Positions 19,291-28,761 of a stretch of DNA of 64,000 nucleotides are shown in pieces; position 1 is the stretch's first letter, and the number at the start of each line of letters is the position of its first letter. Origin of the DNA: Alphaproteobacteria bacterium (GTDB lineage Bacteria; Pseudomonadota; Alphaproteobacteria; Rhizobiales; OSC116). The stretch is from the NCBI GenBank assembly GCA_002400495.2, contig NVQL02000016.1, positions 1 through 64,000 of the forward strand, written 5' to 3'. The notes below the pieces were generated by a model. The model was not told the origin of the DNA and made no database searches. It saw nothing but the letters and a program-made list of their open reading frames with translations. Made by a program: the position numbers and the translations under genes.

Positions 19291-21294
19291 ATGACTATCT
19301 CCGAAACCGAAAAGCTAACCAACATGGCCACCGCCATTAGGGCTTTGGCTATGGATGCCATCCAAAATTGTGGCAATGGCCACCCGGGCTTGCCAATGGG
19401 CTGCGCCGACATCGCCACAGTGTTATTCACTAAATTTTTAAATGTCGACCCTAAAGACCCAAATTGGGCCGATAGAGACCGTTTTGTGCTTTCTGCTGGT
19501 CATGGTTCTATGCTGCAATATGCCGTACATCACTTGCTCGGTTATGAAGACATGACCATTGAGCAGCTTAAGAACCTACGTCAAATGGGTTCTATCACCG
19601 CTGGCCACCCTGAATATGGCCATGTGCAAGGCGTTGAAGCCACAACGGGCCCTCTAGGTCAAGGCATTTCAATGGCAGTTGGCATGGCAATGGGCGAACG
19701 CATGATGAATGCCCGCTTTGGCGATGAACTCATAGACCATTATACATATGTACTCGCAGGTGATGGTTGTCTGATGGAAGGCATCAGCCAAGAAGCCATT
19801 GCATTGGCTGGCCATATGAAATTAAACAAAATGATTGTACTTTGGGATGACAATAGCATCACCATTGATGGCAGTGTAAGCCTATCTGACAGCACCAACC
19901 AAAAAATGCGCTTTAAAGCCAGTGGTTGGAATGTGCTAAGCTGCGATGGTCATAATTTTGAAGAAATTGAAGCTGCCCTCACCGCCGCCAAAGACAGCGA
20001 CAAGCCAACCATGATTGCTTGCAAAACCATTATTGGTTTTGGCGCACCAAACAAACAAGGCACATCTGGTGCCCATGGTGCTGCATTGGGTGATGACGAA
20101 GTCGCCGCCGCCCGTGAATTTTTAAACTGGCCACATGCGCCATTTGAAATCCCGTGCGAAATACGTGATTCTTGGCGTTTGGCTGGCCTTAAAGCTTGCC
20201 AAGCTCATAAAAGTTGGAGAAAACGCCATGAAGCGTTAGATGCTGAAACCAAAGGCGAATTCGACCGTTTGATGCGTGGCGATTTACCAGTTGGTGTCAA
20301 CAAAGCCATTGCCGCTTATAAGCAAGAGCTTGCTAAAGATCAGCCAAAAGTGGCGACACGTAAAGCCTCGCAAATGGCTTTAGAAGTGATTAACGCCGTG
20401 ATCCCTGAAACCATCGGCGGTTCTGCCGACCTCACAGGCTCTAACCTCACCAAAACTTCACAAACCGAAAACATCACTGCTGATGATTTTTCTGGCCGTT
20501 TCATCAATTATGGCGTCAGAGAACATGTGATGGGCGCCGTGATGAACGGTTTGGCCTTACATGGTGGTTTCATTCCTTATTCTGGTACATTCTTCGTATT
20601 TACCGATTATCTACGCCCTGCCCTACGCTTGGGTGCGATTATGGGTTTGCACAATATATATGTCATGACTCATGACAGCATTGGCGTTGGCGAAGATGGC
20701 CCAACCCATCAACCTGTCGAGCATTTAGCCTCTGTACGCTGCATGCCAAATGTCAATGTTTTCCGCCCTTGCGATGCGACCGAAACTGCCGAATGCTGGC
20801 AGCTGGCCATTCAAGACAAAAGCAAACCTTCTATCATTTGCCTCACCCGCCAAGGCTTGCCTGCGGTGCGCACTGAATATAGTGAAAAGAACCTATCTTC
20901 GTACGGTGCATATGAAGTTTCAGGCCATGATGATGCCGATGTAGCAATTTTTGCCACAGGCTCAGAAGTTGAGATTGCGCTTGCAGCCAAACAACAGCTA
21001 ACCCGCCAAGGCATTAGCTCTCGTGTGGTTTCTGTCCCAAGCTTTAGCGCTTTTGAAGCGCAATCAGACGCTTATAAAGCTGAAATTTTGGGCAATGCCA
21101 AGGTGAATGTGGCTGTAGAAGCTGCTGTGCGCATGGGCTGGGATCAATTCATTGGTCGTGATGGTATATTCATCGGTATGAATAGCTTTGGCGCTTCTGC
21201 ACCCATGCAAGAGCTTTACAAACATTTTGGCATCACTGCTGAAAATTTGGTCAGCCAAGTGGTCGCAAAGTTAGAAAACAACGCTAACAACTAA
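19291..21294 (+). CDS. tkt: Transketolase
   Basis: Thiamine-diphosphate enzyme moving two-carbon units in the pentose phosphate and, where present, Calvin pathways. The N-terminal block [20 protein letters not shown] and the cofactor loop [19 protein letters not shown] are clear, as are the pyrimidine-domain blocks [21 protein letters not shown] and [21 protein letters not shown]-like sequence near residue 470. The 667 residues are standard. It opens the tkt-gap-pgk cluster that Rhizobiales use for lower glycolysis and gluconeogenesis. Confidence 0.97.
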   Translation: [667 protein letters not shown]

Positions 21295-21406
21295 AATATT
21301 GGGCAATTAGACTTAAAGCATAAAGAAAATTGACATTATCTTGCTGTTTAGGCGCGACAAATGCCAAAAAAATGTTTAAAGTCTGGGTATAAGTTGGGCA
21401 CTCAAA

Positions 21407-21435
21407 GTTTGGGTTTTCGTTAAGAAAACTCAAAC
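21407..21435. promoter_or_regulatory. Long hairpin in the tkt-gap gap
   Basis: A 12-bp stem GTTTGGGTTTTC/GAAAACTCAAAC with one G-T pair and loop GTTAA, 38 bases before the gap start codon. There is no T run on either side, so it is not a typical terminator. It may be a 5'-UTR structure for gap or an mRNA processing or stabilising stem. Confidence 0.45.
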
Positions 21436-21473
21436 CATTTAAAAACTGTCATTTCTCATAAGGAATTAAATAT

Positions 21474-22481
21474 ATGACAATTCGTGTTGCTATTAACGGC
21501 TTTGGCCGTATCGGACGTAATATCTTACGTGCCATCGCCGAACAAGGCCGTACAGATGTACAAATTGTGGCGATTAATGACCTTGGTTCAAACGAAACCA
21601 ATGCATTATTATTCAAACGCGATAGCGTACATGGCCCTTTCCCAGGAACTGTCACTCAAAATGATGACATTTTGAACGTTGGTTTTGGTGACATTAAAAT
21701 GACCGCCATCCGCAACCCAGAAGAATTACCCTGGAAAGAGCTTAACATTGACATCGTTTTTGAATGTACAGGCTTTTTTGTCTCACATGAAGCGGCATCT
21801 TTGCACCTTAAAGCTGGCGCCAAGCGCGTGCTTATCTCTGCACCGGGTAAAAATTCTGACGCCACCATCGTTTATGGCGTCAATGACAGCGTGCTAACCG
21901 CAACAGACATCATCGTATCTAACGCATCATGCACAACCAATTGCTTGGCACCTGTTGCCTCTGTATTGCAAGAGCTTTGTGGCATTGACGCGGCATTTAT
22001 GACCACCATTCATGCTTACACTGGCGATCAACGCATTCTAGATACCGATCATAGCGACCCACGCCGCGCCCGCGCTGCTGCATTGTCAATGATCCCAACA
22101 TCTACAGGCGCTGCCAAAGCCATTGGCTTGGTAATCCCTGAGCTGAACGGTAAATTTGAAGGCACATCAGTGCGTGTACCAACACCTAACGTGTCTTGCG
22201 TTGATTTGGTCATCACTATGAACAAGCCTGTTTCGGCCGAAGCGGTAAACGCTGCGATGATTGAAGCATCAAATGGCCGCCTTAAAGGTGTGCTGGGTGT
22301 GAATGATGAGCCTTTGGTATCCATCGATTTTAATCACAACCCAATGAGCTCTACATTTGATCTAACGCAAACCCAAACTGTTGGCAAAAACATGCTGCGT
22401 ATCCTAAGCTGGTATGACAATGAATGGGGCTTCTCTAGCCGTATGCCTGACACAGCAATGGCAATGGCAAAATTCCTATAA
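21474..22481 (+). CDS. gap: Glyceraldehyde-3-phosphate dehydrogenase, type I
   Basis: Oxidises glyceraldehyde-3-phosphate to 1,3-bisphosphoglycerate with NAD. The Rossmann start RVAINGFGRIGRNILRA and the catalytic SNASCTTNCLAP (Cys near 153) are intact, and the C-terminal SWYDNEWGFSSRM is typical. The acidic residue in AINDLGS after the second strand fits NAD preference. Length 335 residues. A clear ribosome site (AAGGAATT) precedes the ATG. A terminator follows, separating it from pgk. Confidence 0.97.
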   Translation: MTIRVAINGFGRIGRNILRAIAEQGRTDVQIVAINDLGSNETNALLFKRDSVHGPFPGTVTQNDDILNVGFGDIKMTAIRNPEELPWKELNIDIVFECTGFFVSHEAASLHLKAGAKRVLISAPGKNSDATIVYGVNDSVLTATDIIVSNASCTTNCLAPVASVLQELCGIDAAFMTTIHAYTGDQRILDTDHSDPRRARAAALSMIPTSTGAAKAIGLVIPELNGKFEGTSVRVPTPNVSCVDLVITMNKPVSAEAVNAAMIEASNGRLKGVLGVNDEPLVSIDFNHNPMSSTFDLTQTQTVGKNMLRILSWYDNEWGFSSRMPDTAMAMAKFL

Positions 22482-22527
22482 TTTTACCATTTAGGCTTAT
22501 TTAGCCCTAGTGGCTTATATAACAAAG

Positions 22528-22567
22528 AGCCTCGTTATTCTATTGGATAGCGAGGCTTTTTTATTAA
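22528..22567 (+). terminator. Intrinsic terminator after gap
   Basis: Stem AGCCTCG/CGAGGCT with further imperfect pairing toward the loop, followed by six T. It lies between gap and pgk, so pgk levels depend on readthrough or its own promoter. Confidence 0.8.
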
Positions 22568-22591
22568 AAATTCGAATTTAAGGACAGACAA

Positions 22592-23788
22592 ATGTCAAAA
22601 TTCCACACATTAGATGATTATGACCTAAACGAAAAACGCGTATTATTACGGGTTGATTTAAACCTGCCATTCATCGATGGCAAAGTATCCGACACCACCC
22701 GCATTGACCGTGTCGCCGCAACCATTAAAGAATTATCAGACAAAGGCGCAATCGTGCTTTTGCTCGCCCATTTTGGCCGCCCCAATGGCGCAGTTGTTGC
22801 CGATATGAGCCTTAAAAATGTCGCCCCTATTGTGGCAAACATTGTTGGTAAGCAGGTAACCTTTGTTGCCACCGATTGGATTGACGACAAAGCCGCACAA
22901 GGCACAAAAGACGCCAAGGCTGGCGATATATTCTTGCTCGAAAACACCCGCTTCCACGCTGGCGAAACTAAAAACGACCCCGAATTGGCCAAAAAAATGG
23001 CCGCTTTGGGCGACATTTATGTCAATGACGCATTCAGCGCCGCGCATCGCGCCCATGTATCAACCGTTGGCATTGCCAAACTTTTACCATCAGCCGCAGG
23101 CCGCGCGATGGAAGAAGAATTAAACGCCTTGAACAGCGCTTTAGGTGAGCCTCAACATCCCGTTATTGCGGTTGTTGGCGGTGCAAAAGTTTCATCTAAG
23201 CTTGAACTATTGGGCAATTTGGTCGAAAAAGTCGATGCCTTGGTCATTGGCGGTGGCATGGCCAATACATTCCTAGCAGCCCTTAACCAACCCGTTGGCA
23301 AAAGTCTATGTGAGCATGATTTAACCGGCACAGCGCTCGAAATTATGGGCAAAGCTGATGCTGCAAATTGCAAAATTTTACTGCCTGTTGATGTGGCTTG
23401 TGCCAAAGAGTTTAAACAACATGCCGATAGCGCCAACCTGCCCGTGCAAGATGTCGCCGATGATGACATGATTTTAGACATTGGCTCACGCGCCATTGCC
23501 GCACTTAAACTGCAATTCGACAATGCCAAAACCGTAGTGTGGAACGGCCCCATGGGCGCATTTGAAATTGAACCCTTTGACATTGGCACCAATGAGGTGG
23601 CTAAGCATGTGGCGAAACTCACCCGCGAGGGCAAATTAATCTCAGTTGCGGGTGGCGGTGACACTGTGGCCGCGCTCAATAAATCTGGCGCAGCTAAAGA
23701 TTTTACCTATATCTCCACCGCTGGTGGTGCATTTTTAGAATGGCTTGAAGGCAAGCTTCTGCCTGGCGTTGACGCGCTGAATAAATAA
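22592..23788 (+). CDS. pgk: Phosphoglycerate kinase
   Basis: Transfers phosphate from 1,3-bisphosphoglycerate to ADP. N-terminal substrate blocks [13 protein letters not shown] and [11 protein letters not shown], the middle [16 protein letters not shown]-type block (residues about 190-205), and C-terminal nucleotide site [11 protein letters not shown] and [12 protein letters not shown] are all present. The 398 residues match the family. The ATG follows AAGGACAG. It closes the tkt-gap-pgk cluster with a strong downstream terminator. Confidence 0.97.
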   Translation: MSKFHTLDDYDLNEKRVLLRVDLNLPFIDGKVSDTTRIDRVAATIKELSDKGAIVLLLAHFGRPNGAVVADMSLKNVAPIVANIVGKQVTFVATDWIDDKAAQGTKDAKAGDIFLLENTRFHAGETKNDPELAKKMAALGDIYVNDAFSAAHRAHVSTVGIAKLLPSAAGRAMEEELNALNSALGEPQHPVIAVVGGAKVSSKLELLGNLVEKVDALVIGGGMANTFLAALNQPVGKSLCEHDLTGTALEIMGKADAANCKILLPVDVACAKEFKQHADSANLPVQDVADDDMILDIGSRAIAALKLQFDNAKTVVWNGPMGAFEIEPFDIGTNEVAKHVAKLTREGKLISVAGGGDTVAALNKSGAAKDFTYISTAGGAFLEWLEGKLLPGVDALNK

Positions 23789-23795
23789 TAAATCC

Positions 23796-23830
23796 AATAA
23801 GCGTGCCTTTAAGGCACGCTTATTTTTTAC
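23796..23830 (+). terminator. Bidirectional terminator between pgk and the methyltransferase gene
   Basis: Perfect 12-bp stem AATAAGCGTGCC/GGCACGCTTATT with a 5-base loop, followed by TTTT on plus. It overlaps the stop codon of the convergent methyltransferase gene and can serve both. Confidence 0.88.
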
Positions 23831-24431
23831 CGATTATAAACGTCGTGCTGCTCCCCTTAGGGTTCCAACTATAATCAATCTTAAAACCCGCATTTTCTAG
23901 GCTCTGCTTAAGGCCTTTTTGGGTCAACGGTTTTAATATCAGGCCAATTAGACGCCCAATTGGGGCAATATATTTAGCAATCTTGCTATCATCTTCCAAA
24001 CAAACCGTACTGCTGATAAATACTCCGTCTGGTTTTAGCATTTTATAAATTTTATAAATCACTTCGTCTTGATTCTTAATCAAGTGCATTACGCTCAATG
24101 CCAACACAGCATCTAGGCTTTCGTCTTCAATGTTTAAATCATCGATAGAAGATAGCTTAAAAACCACATTATTAATGTCACTATTCACCAATTTTGCATT
24201 GGATATAGCGATCATTTTTTCGGATATATCTGTGGCCAGTACACTTTTAACAAATGGTGCATGCCAAATTGCCGTAGAACCAGTGCCACTGCCAATTTCA
24301 AGAATTTCAGACTCATGAGTAAAATATTCCCGACTTTTGGCCAATTTATGCTGATAAGACGCTTCGTCAACAACCGGGTCTCTGGCATATTTATCAGCCA
24401 AAAAATTCCAAAAACTTGCAGGTCTAATCAT
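23820..24431 (-). CDS. Class I SAM-dependent methyltransferase
   Basis: Rossmann-type methyltransferase of unknown substrate. Motif I is ILEIGSGTGSTAIWHA, motif II ends VLATDISEKMI, and later blocks are LDAVLALSVMHLI and MLKPDGVFISSTV, as in the UbiE/SmtA-like small-molecule group. I start at the third of three clustered Met codons (MIRPASFWNFLADKYA), giving about 203 residues; starts 3-5 codons upstream are possible. It is convergent to pgk and not in an evident operon. Base composition is slightly more AT-rich than its neighbours, so acquisition by transfer is possible but unproven. Confidence 0.75.
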   Translation of the reverse strand: MIRPASFWNFLADKYARDPVVDEASYQHKLAKSREYFTHESEILEIGSGTGSTAIWHAPFVKSVLATDISEKMIAISNAKLVNSDINNVVFKLSSIDDLNIEDESLDAVLALSVMHLIKNQDEVIYKIYKMLKPDGVFISSTVCLEDDSKIAKYIAPIGRLIGLILKPLTQKGLKQSLENAGFKIDYSWNPKGSSTTFIIGKK

Positions 24432-24725
24432 ATTTCCCATCTCCATCTTATTGTTATCATCACGCCAAAAACAAGTAATAAACCGTGAAACTATCCACAC
24501 TGATAAAAATTATACATGCAATTGATATAAGCACTTCCACAAAATTTACAATTCTGTTGGCTTTGTGATTTAAATTACGTAAAAATATAATTGTAATTGA
24601 AACCATTCATAGCTATCTCCATACATGTTAAGCATAGTTTCATATTTTTTGACCTATTGTTGCATTCAAAACATAAGCTGATTAGTATCAGCACCAGAAA
24701 AGCTATTTGATTCGGAAAGAGAAAA

Positions 24726-25307
24726 ATGACGAAAAAAGATGAAGCCAAAAAAGACGACAACATGTCTAACATTGTTAATGACAATATGCATAAGTCGCGT
24801 ACAATTATGATTGTCGGTGAAATTAACTTAGACATGGCGCAACCTATATGTGCCAAATTATTAGCCATGGCTTTTGAAAATGATGATCCCATCACTGTCA
24901 TCATCAACTCAAATGGTGGCCATGTTGAAGCTGGTGATATGATTCACGATATGATTAAATTCATTACGCCCAAAGTGCGCATTATTGCCACTGGTTATGC
25001 CGCATCCGCTGGTGCACTTATTTTTGTAGCGGCCGATAAAGCTGATCGCTATTCCCTGCCCAACACCCGCTTTTTATTGCATCAACCAGCTGGCGGCATT
25101 GGTGGCACAGCATCGGACATTAAAATCCAACGTGATGAAATTGTAAAAATGCGTACGCGTTTAAACCAAATTTTTGTAGAAGCCACTGGCCAAAACATAA
25201 AACAAATCGAAAAAGATACAGATCGCGATTTCTGGTTGACCAATGAACAAGCTGTTAAATATGGTTTGGTTAGCAAAATCATCACCAACATAAGTGAAAT
25301 TAAATAA
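24726..25307 (+). CDS. ClpP-like serine protease paralog
   Basis: ClpP/crotonase-fold protease. The triad is traceable: Ser94 in GYAASAGALIF, His119 in RFLLHQPAGG, Asp168 in DTDRDFWL. The 193-residue length suits ClpP, and GLVSKII near the end is typical. The oligomer interface sequence diverges from housekeeping ClpP, and no clpX is next to it, so this is probably a second ClpP isoform. The Lys/Asp-rich first 20 residues may be a propeptide or tail. GGAAAGAG precedes the ATG. Confidence 0.85.
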   Translation: MTKKDEAKKDDNMSNIVNDNMHKSRTIMIVGEINLDMAQPICAKLLAMAFENDDPITVIINSNGGHVEAGDMIHDMIKFITPKVRIIATGYAASAGALIFVAADKADRYSLPNTRFLLHQPAGGIGGTASDIKIQRDEIVKMRTRLNQIFVEATGQNIKQIEKDTDRDFWLTNEQAVKYGLVSKIITNISEIK

Positions 25308-25383
25308 AAGCACCAACTACGTAAATTATAGTGCTTCATTTAAGGTACTTGATTTATGGCGCTTAATTTATGGTAGATAGTTT

Positions 25384-26004
25384 ATGATGGACAGCCGATT
25401 TTATTTTTCTAGCCCTGCTCAGGAATTAACTGACGACGACATAGAACATGTGATCAACACCATCAGCTCTGTCGACACGGCTGCCTTTTTAATCAGCACT
25501 GAGTGTATTGAAAAAAATGAGCCTCGCCAATTGAAGAGATTGGTCGAGGCCGTGCAACACCAAAACATCGCCGTGATTGTATCTAAAGACATCGCCACCA
25601 TGAATATATTGCTGGCTGACGGCATACAAATTGGCTCCGAAATTTCTCATTTCAAAAGCGTACGCCAAGCTTTGGGTGAGAATTTCATCATCGGCGCATA
25701 TATTGGCGCATCTAAACATGATGCCATGTCATTTGGTGAGTTAAATGCTGATTATGTGGCATTTGGCCCCAATTATGACGACCAAGCCGAACCTAAAACC
25801 AATCAAAACATCATCGACTTGGTGATCTGGTGGCAAGAAATGTTCTCCATCCCCGCCATTGCGTATCTAGACGCGGAACAAGACATTAAAGAAATCAACT
25901 TTTCTAATGAATATCCAGAATTTGTCGCATTATTGCCTAATTTCTGGAGCATAAAAAGCCCAGAACAATGGCTGAGCCAATTGCGCGCAAAACCGCTCAA
26001 TTAG
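25384..26004 (+). CDS. Thiamine-phosphate-synthase-like protein (degenerate)
   Basis: TIM-barrel protein of the ThiE/TenI superfamily. The blocks ADGIQIGSE, IGAYIGASKHDAM and ADYVAFGPNYDD match the ThiE strands carrying the pyrimidine and phosphate sites, but several catalytic positions appear altered and the C-terminal GIAVIGGI-type block is not visible, so TMP synthesis is doubtful. The 206 residues fit. In Rhizobiales a gene like this precedes a Sel1 protein and efp, as here. The ORF begins with two Met codons. Its true function is unknown. Confidence 0.65.
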   Translation: MMDSRFYFSSPAQELTDDDIEHVINTISSVDTAAFLISTECIEKNEPRQLKRLVEAVQHQNIAVIVSKDIATMNILLADGIQIGSEISHFKSVRQALGENFIIGAYIGASKHDAMSFGELNADYVAFGPNYDDQAEPKTNQNIIDLVIWWQEMFSIPAIAYLDAEQDIKEINFSNEYPEFVALLPNFWSIKSPEQWLSQLRAKPLN

Positions 26005-26038
26005 CCAGTTTGACCTAAATACTGCTAAAACCTAAATA

Positions 26039-27121
26039 ATGGCGAATTTTATGCGCAAAATCTTCATATCTAGCCTAAGCCTTTTATGCCTATTGATTGC
26101 CACGACTGCCCACGCAGCCGAAAAGCCTGCCACCCTACCGGAGATTGAGCAAGAGCTCAGCCTACAAGCCCCAAACCCTGAGGAAATTGTTAAACAATCA
26201 GCTGATCAACTGCCCGATGCCCAGCCAACCAAACCACCCATTATAAAAACAACAACCAAACCCAACTTAATCACCGCGCATAACGCCTTTAACAAAGGTC
26301 TATATAAGACGGCTGCCAAACTAGCCAAACGCGAATCCAAAGCAGGCAGTGCTGACGCTGCTTTTTTATTGGGCGAGATTTACCGCAAAGGCTTTGGCAC
26401 TCAAGTTGATATCAAGCAAGCTTTATCATGGTACCGCAAAGCCGCCAATATGGATCATAGTGAGGCGGCTTTTACTTTTGGTTACGCCCTCTCCCAAGGC
26501 ATTGGTTTGGATAAAAACATTTCCGAAGCCAAGCTTTATTTTCAAAAAGCCGCCAAAGCTGACCATCTGATTGCCCAATATAATCTAGCCATAATCTATG
26601 CTGGTTTGGCGGGCCAATCCGCCGATTATACCAAGGCGTTTAAATGGTTTGAGCGTGCGGCTGACCAAGGCCACCATCAAAGCCAAGTGGATGTTTCAAC
26701 CCTTTATAGCCTTGGCAAAGGCACCAAACAAAACCACACAATGGCCGCACGCTATATGCAAAAGGCGGCGCAAAATGGCCGCTCGGATGCCATGGTGCGC
26801 TATGCCATTATGGCGTTTAACGGCAAAGGCATTGACCGCAATCTAGATCAAGCGGTATTTTGGCTCAAAAAGGCCGCGAATTTAGGCCAAGCCGTGGCAC
26901 AAACACGCCTATCAAGGCTTTATTATAAAGGCGTTGGGGTTAAAAAAGATGAGTCAATTGCCGTAATGTTGTACCGTTTAGCGCTAAAATCTGGCGCCGA
27001 AGACAGTTGGCTTGAGCAAGAATTTAATAAATTGCCTGAAGAATTTCTAGAAAAGGGCCAAAAAATGGCCAATATTTGGACAAAAGCCACCGCCGAACAA
27101 TTTATTCGTCTGCAAAATTAA
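26039..27121 (+). CDS. Secreted Sel1-repeat protein
   Basis: The signal peptide spans about residues 1-26 (LLIATTAHAA). After a Pro-rich linker there are at least six Sel1-type helical repeats, marked by AAFLLGEIYRKGFGT, AAFTFGYALSQGIGL, SQVDVSTLYSLGKGT, AMVRYAIMAFNGKGI and AQTRLSRLYYKGVGV. Such solenoids scaffold protein contacts, often in the periplasm. The 360-residue product lies 35 bases after the ThiE-like gene and may be cotranscribed with it. MRKIF four codons in is an alternative start. Confidence 0.85.
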   Translation: MANFMRKIFISSLSLLCLLIATTAHAAEKPATLPEIEQELSLQAPNPEEIVKQSADQLPDAQPTKPPIIKTTTKPNLITAHNAFNKGLYKTAAKLAKRESKAGSADAAFLLGEIYRKGFGTQVDIKQALSWYRKAANMDHSEAAFTFGYALSQGIGLDKNISEAKLYFQKAAKADHLIAQYNLAIIYAGLAGQSADYTKAFKWFERAADQGHHQSQVDVSTLYSLGKGTKQNHTMAARYMQKAAQNGRSDAMVRYAIMAFNGKGIDRNLDQAVFWLKKAANLGQAVAQTRLSRLYYKGVGVKKDESIAVMLYRLALKSGAEDSWLEQEFNKLPEEFLEKGQKMANIWTKATAEQFIRLQN

Positions 27122-27242
27122 CAATAACCGCTATAATTTGAAAATAACTGCAAATATAGCGTGCAATATATAGCGACTGTGTTAGTTTCGCGCTAATTTA
27201 AAGCAGAACCATTTCTGCATATATGATTAAAGGCTTAGCAAA

Positions 27243-27809
27243 ATGAAAATCAATGGCAATGAAATTCGCGTCGGCAACATCATTGAATATAAAAATGACC
27301 TATTCATTGCTGTCAAAACCCAAGCCGTAAAGCCTGGCAAAGGCGGTGCATTTGCGCAAGTGGAGCTTAAAAGCATCACCTGCGGCACCAAATTAAACGA
27401 ACGTTTTCGCTCAAGCGAAACCGTTGAACGGGTGCGTTTAGAACAAGATGATTATACTTTTCTTTATGCCGAAGGCGACATGCTGGTATTTATGCATGTT
27501 GAAAGCTATGAACAGATTGAGCTTGAAGCAGAATTTGTTGGCGACCGTGCTAAATTTTTGCAAGATGGCATGAAGGTTGTGGTTGAATCATATGACGAAA
27601 AACCGATTGGCATTAAATTGCCCGATCAAGTGACCTTGCGCATTGCCGACACTGAGCCTGTGGTCAAAGGCCAAACTGCCGCCAATAGCTTTAAACCTGC
27701 CACGCTAGAAAATGGCGTGCGGGTGACAGTACCACCTTTCATTAAAATTGATGAAATGATTGTGGTTGATACCAATGAACTGACTTATCTGCGCCGCGCA
27801 GATAAGTAA
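27243..27809 (+). CDS. efp: Translation elongation factor P
   Basis: Relieves ribosome stalling at consecutive prolines. The KOW-like N-terminal domain contains [20 protein letters not shown]; the Lys in KPGKGGA is the site modified in organisms with EpmA. Two OB domains follow, ending TYLRRADK. The 188 residues are standard. The ATG follows about 120 bases of AT-rich upstream sequence that likely holds its promoter. Cytoplasmic. Confidence 0.97.
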   Translation: MKINGNEIRVGNIIEYKNDLFIAVKTQAVKPGKGGAFAQVELKSITCGTKLNERFRSSETVERVRLEQDDYTFLYAEGDMLVFMHVESYEQIELEAEFVGDRAKFLQDGMKVVVESYDEKPIGIKLPDQVTLRIADTEPVVKGQTAANSFKPATLENGVRVTVPPFIKIDEMIVVDTNELTYLRRADK

Positions 27810-27827
27810 TAATTTTAAGGATAAAAT

Positions 27828-28616
27828 ATGGCACGTACAGCCCTATTAAACGTAATGGTCAACGCCGTGCGCAAAGTGGCACGTAGTTTAGTGCGCGATT
27901 TTGGCGAAGTAGAAAAGCTACAAATCTCGCGCAAAGGCCCCCAAGATTTTGTCACATCTGCTGACCTGCGCATCGAAGAAAGATTGATTGAAGAATTAGT
28001 CGAAGCCCGCCCAGGCTATGGCATTTTAAGCGAAGAAGCTGGTGAAACCATCGGCACTGACAAAACCCATCGCTGGATCATCGACCCCATTGATGGCACG
28101 ATGAATTTTATGCATGCCAACCCTAATTTCTGTATTTCTTTGGCACTTGAGCGTGAAGGCAAAATTCACGCAGGGGTGATTTACAACCCAATTACTGATG
28201 AATTATATGAAGCCGAGCTAAACCGTGGCTCATTTTTAAATGATATGAAAATGAACATGACCGCCCGCCAACACATTGCAGATTCATTGGTGGCCTCTGG
28301 CAGCGGTGGTTTGCGCGAGGATGCTGGCATTTATTATCGCCGCTTAGCCCGCGCTCAAAACCGCACCCATGGCCTGCGTATGACAGGTAGCGCCGCTTTA
28401 GATTTGGCACAACTTGCCGCTGGCCGTACCGATTGCTTTTATGAATCTGGCCTTAAAATATGGGACATCGCAGCCGGTGTATTAATGGTAACAGAAGCTG
28501 GTGGCTTAGTTGCAGACTTAAATGGTGATGAATTTGATTTTAATTCAGGCCGCATTGCCGCCACTAACAAAGATTTAATGCCGCAATTTATCGAATTGCT
28601 GCGGGTTGAAACATAA
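27828..28616 (+). CDS. suhB: Inositol-monophosphatase family protein
   Basis: Mg-dependent phosphatase of the IMPase/SuhB family. Metal site blocks are ILSEEAGE, WIIDPIDGTMNFMH (residues about 81-94) and GLKIWDIAAGVLMVTEAGG. The 262 residues are typical. It is 18 bases after efp with AAGGATAAA as ribosome site, so the two are probably one operon. In E. coli SuhB also joins rRNA antitermination complexes; whether this holds here cannot be read from sequence. A terminator follows. Confidence 0.9.
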   Translation: MARTALLNVMVNAVRKVARSLVRDFGEVEKLQISRKGPQDFVTSADLRIEERLIEELVEARPGYGILSEEAGETIGTDKTHRWIIDPIDGTMNFMHANPNFCISLALEREGKIHAGVIYNPITDELYEAELNRGSFLNDMKMNMTARQHIADSLVASGSGGLREDAGIYYRRLARAQNRTHGLRMTGSAALDLAQLAAGRTDCFYESGLKIWDIAAGVLMVTEAGGLVADLNGDEFDFNSGRIAATNKDLMPQFIELLRVET

Positions 28617-28644
28617 CGCCCTATAAAACCCATATTTAGCGTTT

Positions 28645-28677
28645 AAAAAATGGTCATTCGCTTGACCATTTTTTTTT
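28645..28677 (+). terminator. Intrinsic terminator after suhB
   Basis: Stem AATGGTCA/TGACCATT, loop TTCGCT, followed by seven or more T on the plus strand. It closes the efp-suhB unit. Confidence 0.88.
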
Positions 28678-28761
28678 GCCGTGTAGATTATAGTTAACAA
28701 AACCTAAATAGCATGTAATATCGACGAAAATAACGGCCACTATCTAAAGAAATGAATAATA

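Noticed and set aside
23152-23679. 175-residue minus-strand ORF over pgk
   Set aside because: Antisense shadow of conserved phosphoglycerate kinase blocks.
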